From Pristionchus mayeri (taxonomy: Eukaryota; Nematoda; Chromadorea; Rhabditida; Neodiplogasteridae), in contig BTRK01000003.1 in the NCBI GenBank assembly GCA_036245805.1, positions 20,301,292 through 20,365,291 on the forward strand: a DNA stretch of 64,000 nucleotides. Reading direction: 5' to 3'. Shown here piece by piece: positions 11,167 to 21,733 of this stretch. The notes below the pieces were generated by a model, which saw only the letters and a list, made by a program, of their open reading frames with translations, ran no database searches and had not been told where the DNA came from. Every line of letters starts with the position of its first letter. Position 1 is the stretch's first letter. The position numbers and the translations under genes are program-made.

Positions 11167-12072
11167 ATGCTTCCGATGACTCTCGCTGCCTCTGTCTTTC
11201 TATCGCCAGTGAATCATATCATTCCCTTCTCAAGCTACACTCATACTGTGCCGACCATGCTGATCTCTGAACAAGAGGATAATCAGGTTAGTTGTACTCG
11301 TTCTCACAATTGCAGTAACTTTCTGCCACAAGTGTGCCCAGTTGCACCTGTCAAGCTATGATAGTGAAACCCGAATAGAATAATTCTCTATTTTTAATAT
11401 TTTTGGTTTTCAGACGGTCTCTCTCGAATCGTCGCTCGCATTGCTCAACTTCCAAGAGGATAACTTTATGGAGAGGTAGAGATACACAACGATTCTTCAT
11501 TTTCACGACTTTTGTCAGAACACATTCGAAATACCTGCACGATGCTCATTCGTCCAGCTTCCTCATTATTGATTGATGTTTGATTTTTTAGATACGGCGA
11601 TACTCTCATCCACGTGCTTCGATGCAGGAAGGATCGATGCGAGATGAATGAATGCCATTGGATGAAGCAAGTGGTAAAACACTTCATGGACTGTGAGAAG
11701 GTGAGCAGCTTCCTTAATTTCGATGAAAATGTTAGAAAGATTCATGTTACCCCATTTTCTATGTTCCTAGTCATCTCAGATCTCCATTTTACCCGAACAA
11801 GTATTTAATAGTGGTAAGAAGTCGCTCTCTTTAGCTAGAAAAGAGCAAGGGAAAAGGTTAAAGTTCTCCTTTTCTTCAGAGATCCTCGTGTCTCGCTTGC
11901 AAGAATCTGTACTCTCTTTTCTGCCTTCACGCAAAAAACTGCCATCAAGAGATCGGATGTGAGGTGAGTATATTATCGATTGGTAGATCAGGGAATAACG
12001 AGCAATAACCTTTCAAAAAAGGTTCTTAACAGTTTAGACAAACTCTTCACTTTTTTCTAGTGTTGTCCATAG
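11167..12072 (+). CDS. Mini TAZ zinc-finger protein
   Basis: Five exons (11167-11286, 11414-11475, 11592-11700, 11880-11963, 12061-12072) join to 128 residues. The C-terminal 60 residues carry three H-C-C-C zinc clusters: HVLRCRKDRCEMNEC, HFMDCEKRSSCLAC and HAKNCHQEIGCECC, the pattern of the TAZ domain of CBP/p300. The rest of CBP (KIX, bromodomain, HAT) is absent, so this is a stand-alone TAZ protein. TAZ domains bind transactivation domains; this one could compete with CBP for partners, which is inference. The N-terminal 55 residues have no recognised motif. The last exon encodes only CCP and a stop. Its 5' flank resembles the upstream region of F3 at 62.1 kb. Confidence 0.85.
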
Positions 12073-13619
12073 AAATCGATGAAGCAAGGCATTTATTGAT
12101 TAGAGCATGAGAGGAATTATCGAGCTATCTCAGGTGCCTCTCTGTACTCATCTTCGTCAAAATGGACTGGCGTCTCCGCATAGTAGCTGAAGGACTACTC
12201 AACTCAGCCACCTTCAACGTATTTTATATCATGAGATGTATTATCTAAAATGGGAATTCACACACAAGTCGTGAAATTGTTTTGGAGTGTTATTCGAAAG
12301 CAATATTTGCATTATCTTCTTTCTAATTGCATGCTTGTCATCATGTTCTGTACACATAAGATCTAATAAAGAAATTTTTTTTTCAAATTTACGATTAAAA
12401 CGATTGTTTCCTTTTTGAGAAACTCTTAGTTGCGGTTGCGCACACAGTGTTTGGCGTTTTCGTAGGAGTGAGGAGCACTCTGAAATGTCCGAGCATGCGA
12501 CACACCGAACAAAATGGGATTCGAGAATATCTCTGAAATGTACCTCTTAAGTTCCTCGCACAAGGTTTGATTCGCCTATGTGCTCTTCGACAGGATGTCA
12601 AAGGGCTTACTCCTGGTGATGTACTGAAAAATACCAACAATATCACATTTAACCATCTGCAATGTACCTGATTGTTGGTAGTGCAATGCTCCTCGCCGCG
12701 GGTTTCTCCACGTTCGTCTTCTGGAGAATTTCGTTAGGAGGGCGAGTCAGGACATCGGGATGGCATGGTCCATAGAGACCGCAGGCTCCGCCCACTTAGG
12801 AGGAGAAAGAGGCGCGTCGAAATCTGGTTCTTGAACCAGCGAATACTTATCCAAAAAATATGGAAAAAATATTTTTGGGTACGTCTGACTAGTGTCTATA
12901 AACGACAAGGTGCCCGTCCTGCATTATCTAATCAGAAATATCTAAAAAAGACCGATTTAGGGTTCATGATAGGGGACTGAAAAGGTTCCGACGACAATTC
13001 TTAACACGGGCATGGTGCGATGGATAGTTCCTGATTTTAGACGTCGATTGACACCGAGAACGTATTTTTTGGATTTTTTTCCGATTAATCATTTCATTTC
13101 AAAGGTTCAAGAGCGTGCGCTAATGGAACTGCGAAGGGGCGATGCTTCCTCTCTACTTTCTCGCTTGTCTCTCACCCGGCGTGTGCAGAGAGCGCGCGCT
13201 CTTGAGGACCTCTGCCTTTCCTCTCATCTTCGAGCAAGCTCGACGCGAAGCTATGCTCAAACTTTTGGAGAAACCCGGCAGAGCGGGTTCCGCCCACTTC
13301 GCTCTCGTCCCGATTTCGACTCCCTTTCCGTTGTGACTCTTTCGAGGTGTTTTTGGGCCATAACTCGAGTCAACGATACGATATCGCCAAACGGCAAAAA
13401 ATATGACCTTATTTAGCCTCAAAGTGATACATTAGACCCACAAATGACCCTGCCAAAACAATTCGGTCGCCCACCTTGAGGTCTCTAGGCATGGAGTACC
13501 ATTTTCAACCTGACCAATGTGAAAATTACACTGTAAATTGTGAGCAGCTCACTCCCAATGAAGATACGTCTTGTTTCGTAGATGGAAGATATAACCAGCT
13601 TTGGAAAGTGAACAAAGAA
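12073..13619. other. Gene-poor DNA with short open frames
   Basis: Contains a 37-codon frame at 12663 (MYLIVGSAMLLAAGF...) that could be an old membrane exon, and a GC-richer block at 12750-13350 with overlapping frames on both strands and no splice support. No feature I can name. Confidence 0.4.
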
Positions 13620-14440
13620 TCACTTTAATTGCCGCGAGTAGGCGCTATATATCTCCGGAGGTAGGCCGGAGAATGAGAGGGAGAATCGGAGAGGTGGAAG
13701 GAGGCCCTCTCCCTCTCCCCCGTCGTCAACGATTAGTCTAATTCGAATTATTTTCAGCGTTATATTTCTTCCTTCGAGCAGTACCAATCGTACAGTTTGA
13801 GTGTATGTCCTACCCTTCCCCCTTCCCCTGATCCCCTCACTACGTTCACACATATTCAAGACTTGTTGAAGCAACAATCATGTAGTGTACGCTGAAAATA
13901 AGCATAAATTGATTAGACTGTAGGAGAGGAAAAAAGGAGATATTGTTAAGTGGATAAACGTGTGCGAAAACACCATTGTCCTATTTCACAATTTTGGGAC
14001 ATGGTGTGGTACTCTTGCTTCGTGTGGAAATATCGAGCAACTTTCATAATGCGTTTCCAAACATTTCTTAACATTTCTTTAATTTTTATCCCGCATCTCT
14101 AGATTATGGTGACCTCCAAGAAGAAGGTTTAAGATGAATGCCATATCATCCGTCGACGTTGTTCGGATAATAACGAGTCTGGAAGATCGATCATCATTAT
14201 CGTCATCATCATATTCTCGAATATTTCCTTCTTCCACCTTCCTAATCAAAATTTACTTCCCGATCCCAAGTTTACTATGCAGGGTGAAGTTGGTCGAAGG
14301 AAGAATACTCAAGATTCGAATTAGTCTCGTTGACGACGGGGAGGGAGAGAGGGTCCTACTTCCAGCCCTCCGCTTCTCTCTCTCATTCTCCGGCCTACCT
14401 CCGGAGATATGTTGCGCATACTCGCGTCATTAGAGCAATG
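13620..14440. repeat. Inverted-repeat element with about 150 bp arms
   Basis: The left arm (about 13620-13775) and right arm (about 14285-14440) are imperfect reverse complements sharing CTCCGGAGGTAGGCCGGAGA and a GACGACGGGG stretch. The spacer of about 510 bp has no gene. Probably a foldback or MITE-type repeat; ends and target duplication are not clear. Confidence 0.6.
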
Positions 14441-14686
14441 TTTTATTATCATTCCTAACCTAACTGCTGATTCAACCGACTGAAATATTGCGCTCTTCGC
14501 TATTTGGATGAGTTCCTCACATTATTCTTTATAATTTTAATTTTTTATCATGCCACAAGTGAAAGAATGACTTTAAAGTGCCGGGTAATGGCGTCAGAGA
14601 GGAATATAGCCTTTACAGTGAGCTCTGGGATAGTAGCAAATTAGAGGGAAATGTTGACCTCGAGGATGGGTGAGAAGTTGTTTATA

Positions 14687-15977
14687 CAGGGTGTCCAAAA
14701 AGTATTGTTACACTTTTGAAACGCGAATTTTTTTAACATGTAGGTCGAGTTGTCAAAACCTGTAATAACACGTTTGAGCCCACCCTTCGGAGCGTTGAGG
14801 GAACCTACTAATTAGTTTCCCATAGTCATGGTTCGTCCAAATCGCTATCGTCAAACTATTATCAACCTTTGGACCCTCGGCGACCCCCCAGATTCCATCA
14901 GGAGGAAGCTTCGTATTTCCCGAATGACAGTCTATCGCACCATCTCCCGTTTCAAGCAGTTGGGCACTGCGAAGGACCGTCCAAGATCAGGAAGACCCAA
15001 GACCGCTCTCACTCAGAAGAATAGGAGAATCGTGGAGAAGAGAGTGAATCGCAATGCCAAACGATCCATCAGGAAGATGGCTAAGGATCTCAAGATCTCC
15101 AAAGGATCCGTGTGTGCCATCGTTCATTCTCTTCTCAAGTCCTACCCCTACAAGATGAGAAAGGGCCATGGCCTCACTGATGTCCACAAGCAGAAGCGCC
15201 TGGAGAGATGCAAGCTGCTCCTTCAGCGGGCCGATCGTGGGGAGCACTTGACTACCGTTTACTCTGACGAGAAGCTGTTCTCAGTCGAGGAGGTCTACAA
15301 CAGTCAGAACACCAGGATCATCGCCAAGTCTCCTCAGCAAGCTGACGCCAGAGGTAGAACCATCTCTCGCATTGCCCACCCCCAGGCACTGATGGTTTGG
15401 GCTGGTGTGTGCTCGACGGGCAAGACTCCTCTCGTGTTCGTGGATCCCGGGGTCAAGATCAACAAGGAGTACTACACCAGGGCAATTCTCCAGAAGGCCC
15501 TTCTCCCCTGGTCCCGCTCCCACTTCAAAGGGGCTCGCTGGACCTTCCAACAGGATTCAGCGCCTGCTCACTCGGCAAAAGTGACGCAGGCATGGTGTCG
15601 CGCCCATCTGCCCGACTTCATCTCGAGTGAGGAATGGCCCTCGAACTCCCCCGATCTCAACCCTCTGGACTTCAGCATTTGGTCAGTGTTGGAGAAGGAG
15701 GCCTGCTCTACTCGCCACAAGAACCGCGATTCCCTCAAGGCAGCCCTTCTCAAGGCATGGGAGAAGATCGACGTCCCTTACCTGCGGGCCGTCATCGACT
15801 CGGTCCCTCGTCGTCTCAGAGAGGTCATCGCGGCCAATGGAGGCCAGATCGAGTGATCGTGCATTGTTATGTTCATATGGTCACTGATAAATACTGTGCC
15901 CCGTTTGAGTTGTCTATGTTGCTTTTAAAGAAAGATACATGGTTTTATCCGTGTAACAATACTTTTTGGACACCCTG
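14687..15977 (+). mobile_element. Tc1/mariner element of the maT (DD37D) type, copy 1
   Basis: 1291 bp with 27 bp inverted ends (CAGGGTGTCCAAAAAGTATT...) flanked by TA at 14685-14686 and 15978-15979. It holds a single intact transposase frame. The copy at 43169-44459 has the same length in the opposite orientation. Confidence 0.92.
14828..15856 (+). CDS. Tc1/mariner transposase (DD37D, maT-like)
   Basis: Intronless frame of 342 residues starting MVRPNRYRQT. It begins with a helix-turn-helix region (DSIRRKLRISRMTVYRTI) and an RSGRPKT linker. The catalytic acidic residues lie in TTVYSDEKLF, WTFQQDSAPAHS and SPDLNPLDFSIW; the last two Asp are 37 residues apart, which separates it from mariner D34D and Tc1 DD34E. 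The frame is undamaged. Two residues differ from copy 2 (Gly versus Val after WTL; Ala versus Thr in QADARG). Confidence 0.93.
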   Translation: MVRPNRYRQTIINLWTLGDPPDSIRRKLRISRMTVYRTISRFKQLGTAKDRPRSGRPKTALTQKNRRIVEKRVNRNAKRSIRKMAKDLKISKGSVCAIVHSLLKSYPYKMRKGHGLTDVHKQKRLERCKLLLQRADRGEHLTTVYSDEKLFSVEEVYNSQNTRIIAKSPQQADARGRTISRIAHPQALMVWAGVCSTGKTPLVFVDPGVKINKEYYTRAILQKALLPWSRSHFKGARWTFQQDSAPAHSAKVTQAWCRAHLPDFISSEEWPSNSPDLNPLDFSIWSVLEKEACSTRHKNRDSLKAALLKAWEKIDVPYLRAVIDSVPRRLREVIAANGGQIE

Positions 15978-16125
15978 TAGAAAAGGATCAAGGAGATGGA
16001 GAGAGAATATAGAGGGGGTTTGATCCTCTTTGATTCAACGAGATTGGAATTCGACTGAGGATCCCATCAATATGCGTAACTTCAGTCTGATTCACCGGGG
16101 TCATTCCCAATATAATTCACTTCAG

Positions 16126-16223
16126 TTCGATATGCCGGATTCATTGTCGTCGGAGACTGGGTCTACCATATCCCCATCGAGGGCATTGACATCAACACAC
16201 TCCTTGACCTCAAGAAAGATTCG
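16126..16223 (+). CDS. Possible isolated exon, function unknown
   Basis: A 98 bp open stretch between a good acceptor (TTCACTTCAG) and a donor GTCAGT, encoding YAGFIVVGDWVYHIPIEG and on to LLDLKKDS. I find no partner exon with certainty. Flanked on the left by the Tc1/maT insertion, so it may be part of an interrupted gene. Confidence 0.25.
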
Positions 16224-16915
16224 GTCAGTTTGCGATATACTCTTTTTCCTACAGTACCCTTTCGATTGTGTATAGTGACTCTTGGATGGAAGGAAAAAGG
16301 AGGGGGGGGGGGATCACGTGGATGGATGGGAGAAAAGTTGCTCATGCAAACTGACAGAGAGATAAAGAGGAATTTAGAATGATAAGGATTATGAAAGATA
16401 GTAATGAAATCAGCCGAATCTTGTCCAAAACTGCTCAACATCCTACTAGATGCAGCTGGACTAAATCAAACTCTCGATTACTCGATTACAATCTACGCAC
16501 CATACTCGGTCACAGGACGAAAGAAACGAGTAGTGTATATCTTATGATTGTAATAAAGTTCTCCGCATTATCCATATCCTTTAATATTAATTAAATAATA
16601 CTTAAACGTGCTACAGTGTTTAGGTTATGGATTACAACAAGGATACTACAGGGTGCGCCAAAATTACGTGGACTGTTTCCATCATTCTGTAGCCCCGCCT
16701 CCCAAACGAAATGCTTGACCCCTGTAGCATTATCATGAATAGTGACCATTGATCTCTCATTATTCAACGTCTCATGTCAGTTAGCCAGGTTGTCTAGTAG
16801 GGCGATGTCTAGTCGTATTATGTACCATTAGCTTGATACTTACAAGGACTGTCAGGACAGAGAGAAATTGTTGTATGGTTCTAGCCAATCAATCAGAGTG
16901 ATTTAGTTCGCTTCA
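16224..16915. other. Intergenic DNA with a lone transposon end
   Basis: At about 16648 there is TACAGGGTGCGCCAAAATTA, like a single Tc1/mariner terminal repeat without a visible partner. A G run lies at about 16302. Nothing else supportable. Confidence 0.4.
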
Positions 16916-17105
16916 TGGGTGTCCGGAAAATAATTAGTCTTGTGAATGGAGCAGAATCTTCCTGAAAGGTCCAATGCTCCTGACCGAAGTGGGAATGAGT
17001 TCAGGGTGGACGGCCGTCTCCGAGGATGTGGTTTATGTAATACTGCGTATTGATTTTGAAGCCCGGAGGGACGAATACGAGAGGGAACTTGCATGTCGAG
17101 CATAA
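16916..17105 (-). pseudogene. Relic of a maT-like transposase
   Basis: Read on the minus strand this gives FPLVFVPPGFKINTQYYI, a stop, then EHWTFQEDSAPFT, matching the middle of the DD37D transposase at 14828 (LVFVDPGVKINKEYYT and WTFQQDSAPAHS). The frame contains a stop and, right after the second catalytic Asp region, runs into GGACACCC, which looks like a terminal repeat. So this is an internally deleted, decayed copy from a different lineage than the two intact ones. Confidence 0.7.
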
Positions 17106-17457
17106 TTAATTATAATCTCCGACATAGAGGGGATGGCTGGTATAACCAGTGACTCCACAACTATTTTAGGATTCTTCAGGATGAGATGAATAGATTAAGC
17201 AGTTTTGGATATTCAGCTTGCTTTCGACGTTAAAGATATTTGCATCGCTGAATAAAGTACGAAAGTGCGCGGACCTAACACAATCCAATGTCAGTTCAAT
17301 GTACCGTTCTCAGCGGAGCTTCAGCTGAAGCTCATCTAGCCCGCGCTTATTATTGGACTTGTGAAGGCCAATAACCAGCTGGGACTTGAGAAGACGAAAA
17401 ACAGATATGTTCGAGATATCGAAGATCTTCGTTCGGTTTTGACGGTCCCTGTTTCGG

Positions 17458-19099
17458 ATGTTCTCTCGGTTCCTGGTGGATGAATCTGAAAGTCATTCCA
17501 GGGAGGTTTGATGTATGATGTTAATTTAGGGAGCTTTTCGGGTGCACCGATGAGTTGGCAAAATATTTTGAGAAATGGAAACTTTGTTAAAATTTGAAAA
17601 TTTTGCTATCTTATCAGTTCACCGCTTCTCGGTTTGATATTTTAAGAGATTAATGCTTGTACCTTTGATGATAATATTTACAGGACAAATTTACTTCTCT
17701 TCCGACCATTGTTTTATTCAATATCATGGACAATCTGACTGCAGAAGAGCGAATTCCCTTGAGTAAGACATGCGAGAAATTGAGAACGGTCGATTTCGAA
17801 TTGGGAGAGAAAAGTTTTCACCGCATCAGCATCGATTGGGTTAGTTTATTTCAAAATATTATATTTTTGTTGACAACATTACTTTTGGTTTATTTCGATT
17901 ATTTCTTTTTAAAAAATATCAAATTCATCAATTTCAGAACGTCATTCAGCAAATATCTTGCATTGGAAGAGGCATTGTATACCAAATCGATGGAAATTTA
18001 TACAGTAATCCAGTTCTGGCGACGCGTGACAATTTATGTCTATTCAGAAAGGCCAAGACGAACTCTCTAAACATCAATGTAAGAACATTTCTTTTGCGAA
18101 TTTTTGTGATATGCTTGGGAAGTTGAATTAGGGAACGAGACGTCAGCCCTTCAGTTTATTAAATGTTTCAGTGCGTCAGTTCGAATATTGACAAGGTTGA
18201 TTTTCGAGTTATCTCGAAAATCGTCAAGACTGTCGCTTACGATAAATTATTCGTCTATCTCTTTACCTCTTCGACATCTTCCCCTGAGTCCAAGAATGTA
18301 TCCAAGTGAGCCTTTTTAGTTTTTTTATAGGAAATGAGAAATTAGTTCACCATAAAGCAAATATATTTTATTGATTTCGTAAAGATGTTCATTCAAAATT
18401 TGAAGGTCGCATTTCAGCTTCCTATCTTCTCTAATGAGAAATCGAAACCTGGAAGAAGTTCAAGTACATCTCTCCCTTATGAGCGGTCAAGCTGCATTCC
18501 ATTTGGCCCAAACCAGAGACTGGCTCATGAAACTGCCCAAAATCAACGAATTCCGAATGGACTGGTGTGCTGGAACGGTCACGGTTAGTATTTATGAGAT
18601 TGAAACTATTCTCTGCTCTGGTTAAAGAGAGATAAACGACACTCTGTCAATGATAATGGGACAAAGATTGGTAATATTCACTTTAGGATGCCAATTTCTC
18701 TCCCGAAGAATGTTTGATTGATGACACGACTCTTCTCCGTATCGTCTCACACACAAATCGAGCAGAACTGGACAAAGGAATCTGTACTGCACAGGGAATT
18801 TTCTCTGCCTTCGAGGTATAGAACAACCAATTATAATCATCCAAAACAACTTTATTCAGATGGTCTGTCAATCTCCCTCGAAGTTCGTTTCCTTGGATGT
18901 GCCGAATACAACAGCCAAAAAGCTATTCGCGATGCCCAACTTGGGATTGCAAACCATTTCATTTTTATGTAGGAAGGTGACAGACGAAAGTACCCACACT
19001 ACCCTGATGATCACTAGCCTGCATCAGAGTGCTTATCACACAGTCTTCATGTACAAATTTGATAATTTCCAAAGAAAGATTTATCACTCGCACTACTGA
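17458..19099 (+). CDS. F-box protein F2
   Basis: Seven exons (17458-17505, 17684-17839, 17938-18078, 18172-18305, 18418-18583, 18687-18815, 18860-19099) join to 337 residues. Most exon lengths equal those of F1 or F4. The F-box lies at residues 19-60 (FTSLPTIVLFNIMDNLTAEE), so a Skp1-binding SCF adaptor is likely. The C-terminal region carries the shared blocks RDWLMKLPKINEFR, PEECLIDD, SHTNRAEL and VCQSPSKFVSLDV. Exon 1 is short and encodes MFSRFLVDESESHSRE. No damage is seen. Intron 2 lacks the element found there in F1, so it gives the unfilled state. Confidence 0.87.
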
Positions 19100-19205
19100 A
19101 CCCATACCCCTCGTGATTTTGTTCGAAACGATTGTGTATGTGTGACTGTGAATGAATGAACTATTTATTGAGAACCGATGTTCTAACCATCTTGGATTCG
19201 ATTGT

Positions 19206-19330
19206 ATATCGCACACACAGTATTCATATCTAAATATGATAATTATGAAAGAACGATTCGTCAGTATCGAATCTCAACCTCTGCGTAATTTTTCGAAAAT
19301 TTCGATTGTTTGCTTGTGACTGTGAACGAA
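19206..19330 (+). repeat. Tandem partial copy of the F2 3' end
   Basis: Resembles 19040-19160 (end of the last F2 exon and its 3' flank): both contain CACACAGT.TTCAT, an A/T-rich middle and a shared GTGACTGTGAA.GAAT tail. The copy has no open frame and looks like a decayed short tandem duplication. Confidence 0.45.
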
Positions 19331-19746
19331 TTAAAAAGTTACTCTATATTAAATAGTTCATGCACCGATGCGCTCCAGCTTTGTTTGACATTCAACCTCA
19401 TTGATAATATTGTGCTAGGTTTTTTGTCGACTCCAGCCTCGACTAATAATTTGACCAGAAAACAGTGGAATGTGCATGTTACGGAATGTGCATGTTATGT
19501 CAGTAAGAATATTTAAAACATGCTCTCCAGAAAGGAATTGCAACTGTCATTGTTTAGATGGGACCTACGTGCGAGAACTTCTTAATTTCCACAAAGAATT
19601 TATTCGTCTATCGGTCACACATTGCAATCATGAAACTTAAATATTTTAGTCTTTTTTCCCTTAAGCAACAAATTGTGTGCTCTGTGCTCTTCATTTGCTC
19701 GCAATGAATAAATTTTATTGTTTTCAAAGGTTTCTTTGTTTTTGTA
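19331..19746. other. AT-rich intergenic DNA
   Basis: No gene, repeat or RNA feature that I can support. Confidence 0.4.
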
Positions 19747-21011
19747 TTAGGTTGGAACAAAAGTTTTGCACGATTTCGGACATGAAGTTTGAAATTGCTT
19801 AAAAGGCTTCACTTTAATCGGGTCGATCTAACCGGATAGCATATATTTAGGGACTATTTGTAAAATATATCCGCTACTTCGAATCGAATCCTGCTTTGAG
19901 GGTTTGCGAAAAAATCAGGTTTCGTTAAATGTGAAATTTTTGAGTGGCATGGACATTTGTTTACCACGCTCCTATTCGGATAGAAAAAATCATTGTATAA
20001 TATCACATGGTGGAGTGAAAAGCCCGTTGTCAGTTCTCTCTAAAGCTATGTAGGATCTAGTGGTTGCTTTAATTTAGCAAGGTTTACAGACCATTAAATT
20101 CCAACATTCGAGAAATAACGTTACTCAATGGATCGATGTTATTGCCTCGACAATCAATTATGCTGGCTTGATCTTAAGTGCTTTAACACAAACTACCTTG
20201 GGGCTTTATAACATAAATAAATGCTGGAGCATAGCCTTTTCCACTCCTAGAAAATTTTATATTTTCTGAAATTTTGAATCATGGTCATCACAGCCAAAAT
20301 ATTGAAATTCGGTGTGCATTGTTCGAGTCGATCTCCTCAAAAGGAAGCTATCCCCTGACTCGGCCAAGCCAATAAGTGATAGAGTAAGAGTTGCTTGTTT
20401 AGTTAACCATATAAAATCTAAGCTTCCTTTTATGCTAGAAACATGCCATTCATGGAAACATCAATTTCGACACTCTAATATCAGTATCTGAGTATTCAAA
20501 TGTGCATTTTCTAATAGAAGCATTGTATGTCCACACGAAAATAATTGTGAGCTTACCATGGAAGGTACTTAAAGTTTAAATGTATTTGAGATCGATAGAC
20601 TTACGGCTACGGATATGCAGTGAAGGCAACTAATTCAGACCAAGCCCCTTTTTACGCTAGATCAAAACTGACCAAGTTTCTAGAATGCCATTTGTGGTGA
20701 TCCCTATTTTCATACTATTGTATGATGCCTGTTCATCACACTTTCCAAATACACCTTGATATTTGCATTATCATCGATATCCATAGAGAGCAGACCCCAA
20801 CATTATGTAGTTCAGTTCTCAAATGTAGTAACTTTGACTTTCAAATGTCGCCACAATATCAAATGGTATGGGTAATACTAATGTGTGATAGAAAGAGTAT
20901 CCAAGCCCTCAACGAATACATGAAACAAAATTAAATAATTTTGAAAATAAAGGACAGAGTATGCTGGAAACAAAAATTTGAAAATCGCGCAAAACTTTTG
21001 TTCCAACCTGA
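19747..21011. mobile_element. Non-autonomous TA-flanked element, copy 2
   Basis: 1265 bp, homologous along its length to 9343-10586, with ends TTAGGTTGGAACAAAAGTTT and TCAGGTTGGAACAAAAG (inward), flanked by TA at 19745-19746 and 21012-21013. No transposase frame. The right end lies 86 bp upstream of the small secreted protein gene, so it borders that gene's promoter. Confidence 0.8.
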
Positions 21012-21097
21012 TACAATTGAACAATTGGGTTGTTTACGACTTTCACCCCGATTGTTTACTCAGTTCTCTATTTCCCCATCCTCTTCATTCCCCAACA

Positions 21098-21389
21098 ATG
21101 CATTTCTCATGGGTGGTTCTTCCCCTCCTCTTTCTTTTAATCGTCGCCGCTCCTTCCTACAGAGAAGACTACCTCGATGCAGTCAATTACGACGACGATT
21201 ACCCTATCGGTGAGAGTTCTACCGTACCCCACGACTACAGTAGCCTCATCTACCGTATTCCTCTCAGCGTCTCCCTGCGAGAAGGTGCAGTGCACTGAAC
21301 CATGCCCCAGGAAAAAGACGTGCCACTGGGGGCAAGTTCTACTTAGCGTTGTTATGATTGTTTTTCTTCTTAGCAACATAATTTTGTAG
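21098..21389 (+). CDS. Small secreted or membrane-anchored Cys-rich protein
   Basis: Two exons (21098-21209, 21268-21389) give 77 residues. It has an N-terminal signal peptide (MHFSWVVLPLLFLLIVAAPS), an acidic stretch (REDYLDAVNYDDDYP), a Cys cluster (SPCEKVQCTEPCPRKKTC) and a hydrophobic C-terminus (VLLSVVMIVFLLSNIIL) ending directly at the stop. The layout fits a secreted mini-protein held by a C-terminal anchor, either a membrane helix or a GPI signal. Family unknown. Confidence 0.6.
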
Positions 21390-21733
21390 TGCTGTGGTCC
21401 TGACGGGAAGAAGAGGAGACCATCGATTGATGATTTTTATCCCGACTCACGTGCATTCATCCCATTCTGAGGAGATAAAGCTATTACCGTATCCGATTGT
21501 ACAGTGCCACGATCTTTTCCATTGACCGAATCTCAACCACGCTTGTCAGTTTCGAATAACCACTCATCAACCATTGTCTTGCCGGAGTAGAATTTGAAAT
21601 CTGGCAGCGCTCAGTCATTCTCGCCAATCAATAGCATTCCCTCTGGCGGGGTTCAAGGCAGGCAACGCCCCCGCCAATTTTCGTCCCTCTTCTCCCGTTG
21701 TTAGTTCTTTCATTCATGGTATATCTTCCTTCG
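21390..21733. other. Intergenic DNA upstream of PDZ gene G1
   Basis: No further gene seen; includes the presumed promoter of G1. Confidence 0.4.

Noticed and set aside
12765..13422. Basic proteins on both strands (up to 134 codons)
   Set aside because: Overlapping frames on both strands in a GC-richer block, no splice signals, no motif; probably chance.
15634..16023. Plus-strand frame overlapping the end of the Tc1/maT transposase
   Set aside because: Alternative frame of the same gene; the true frame has the catalytic residues.
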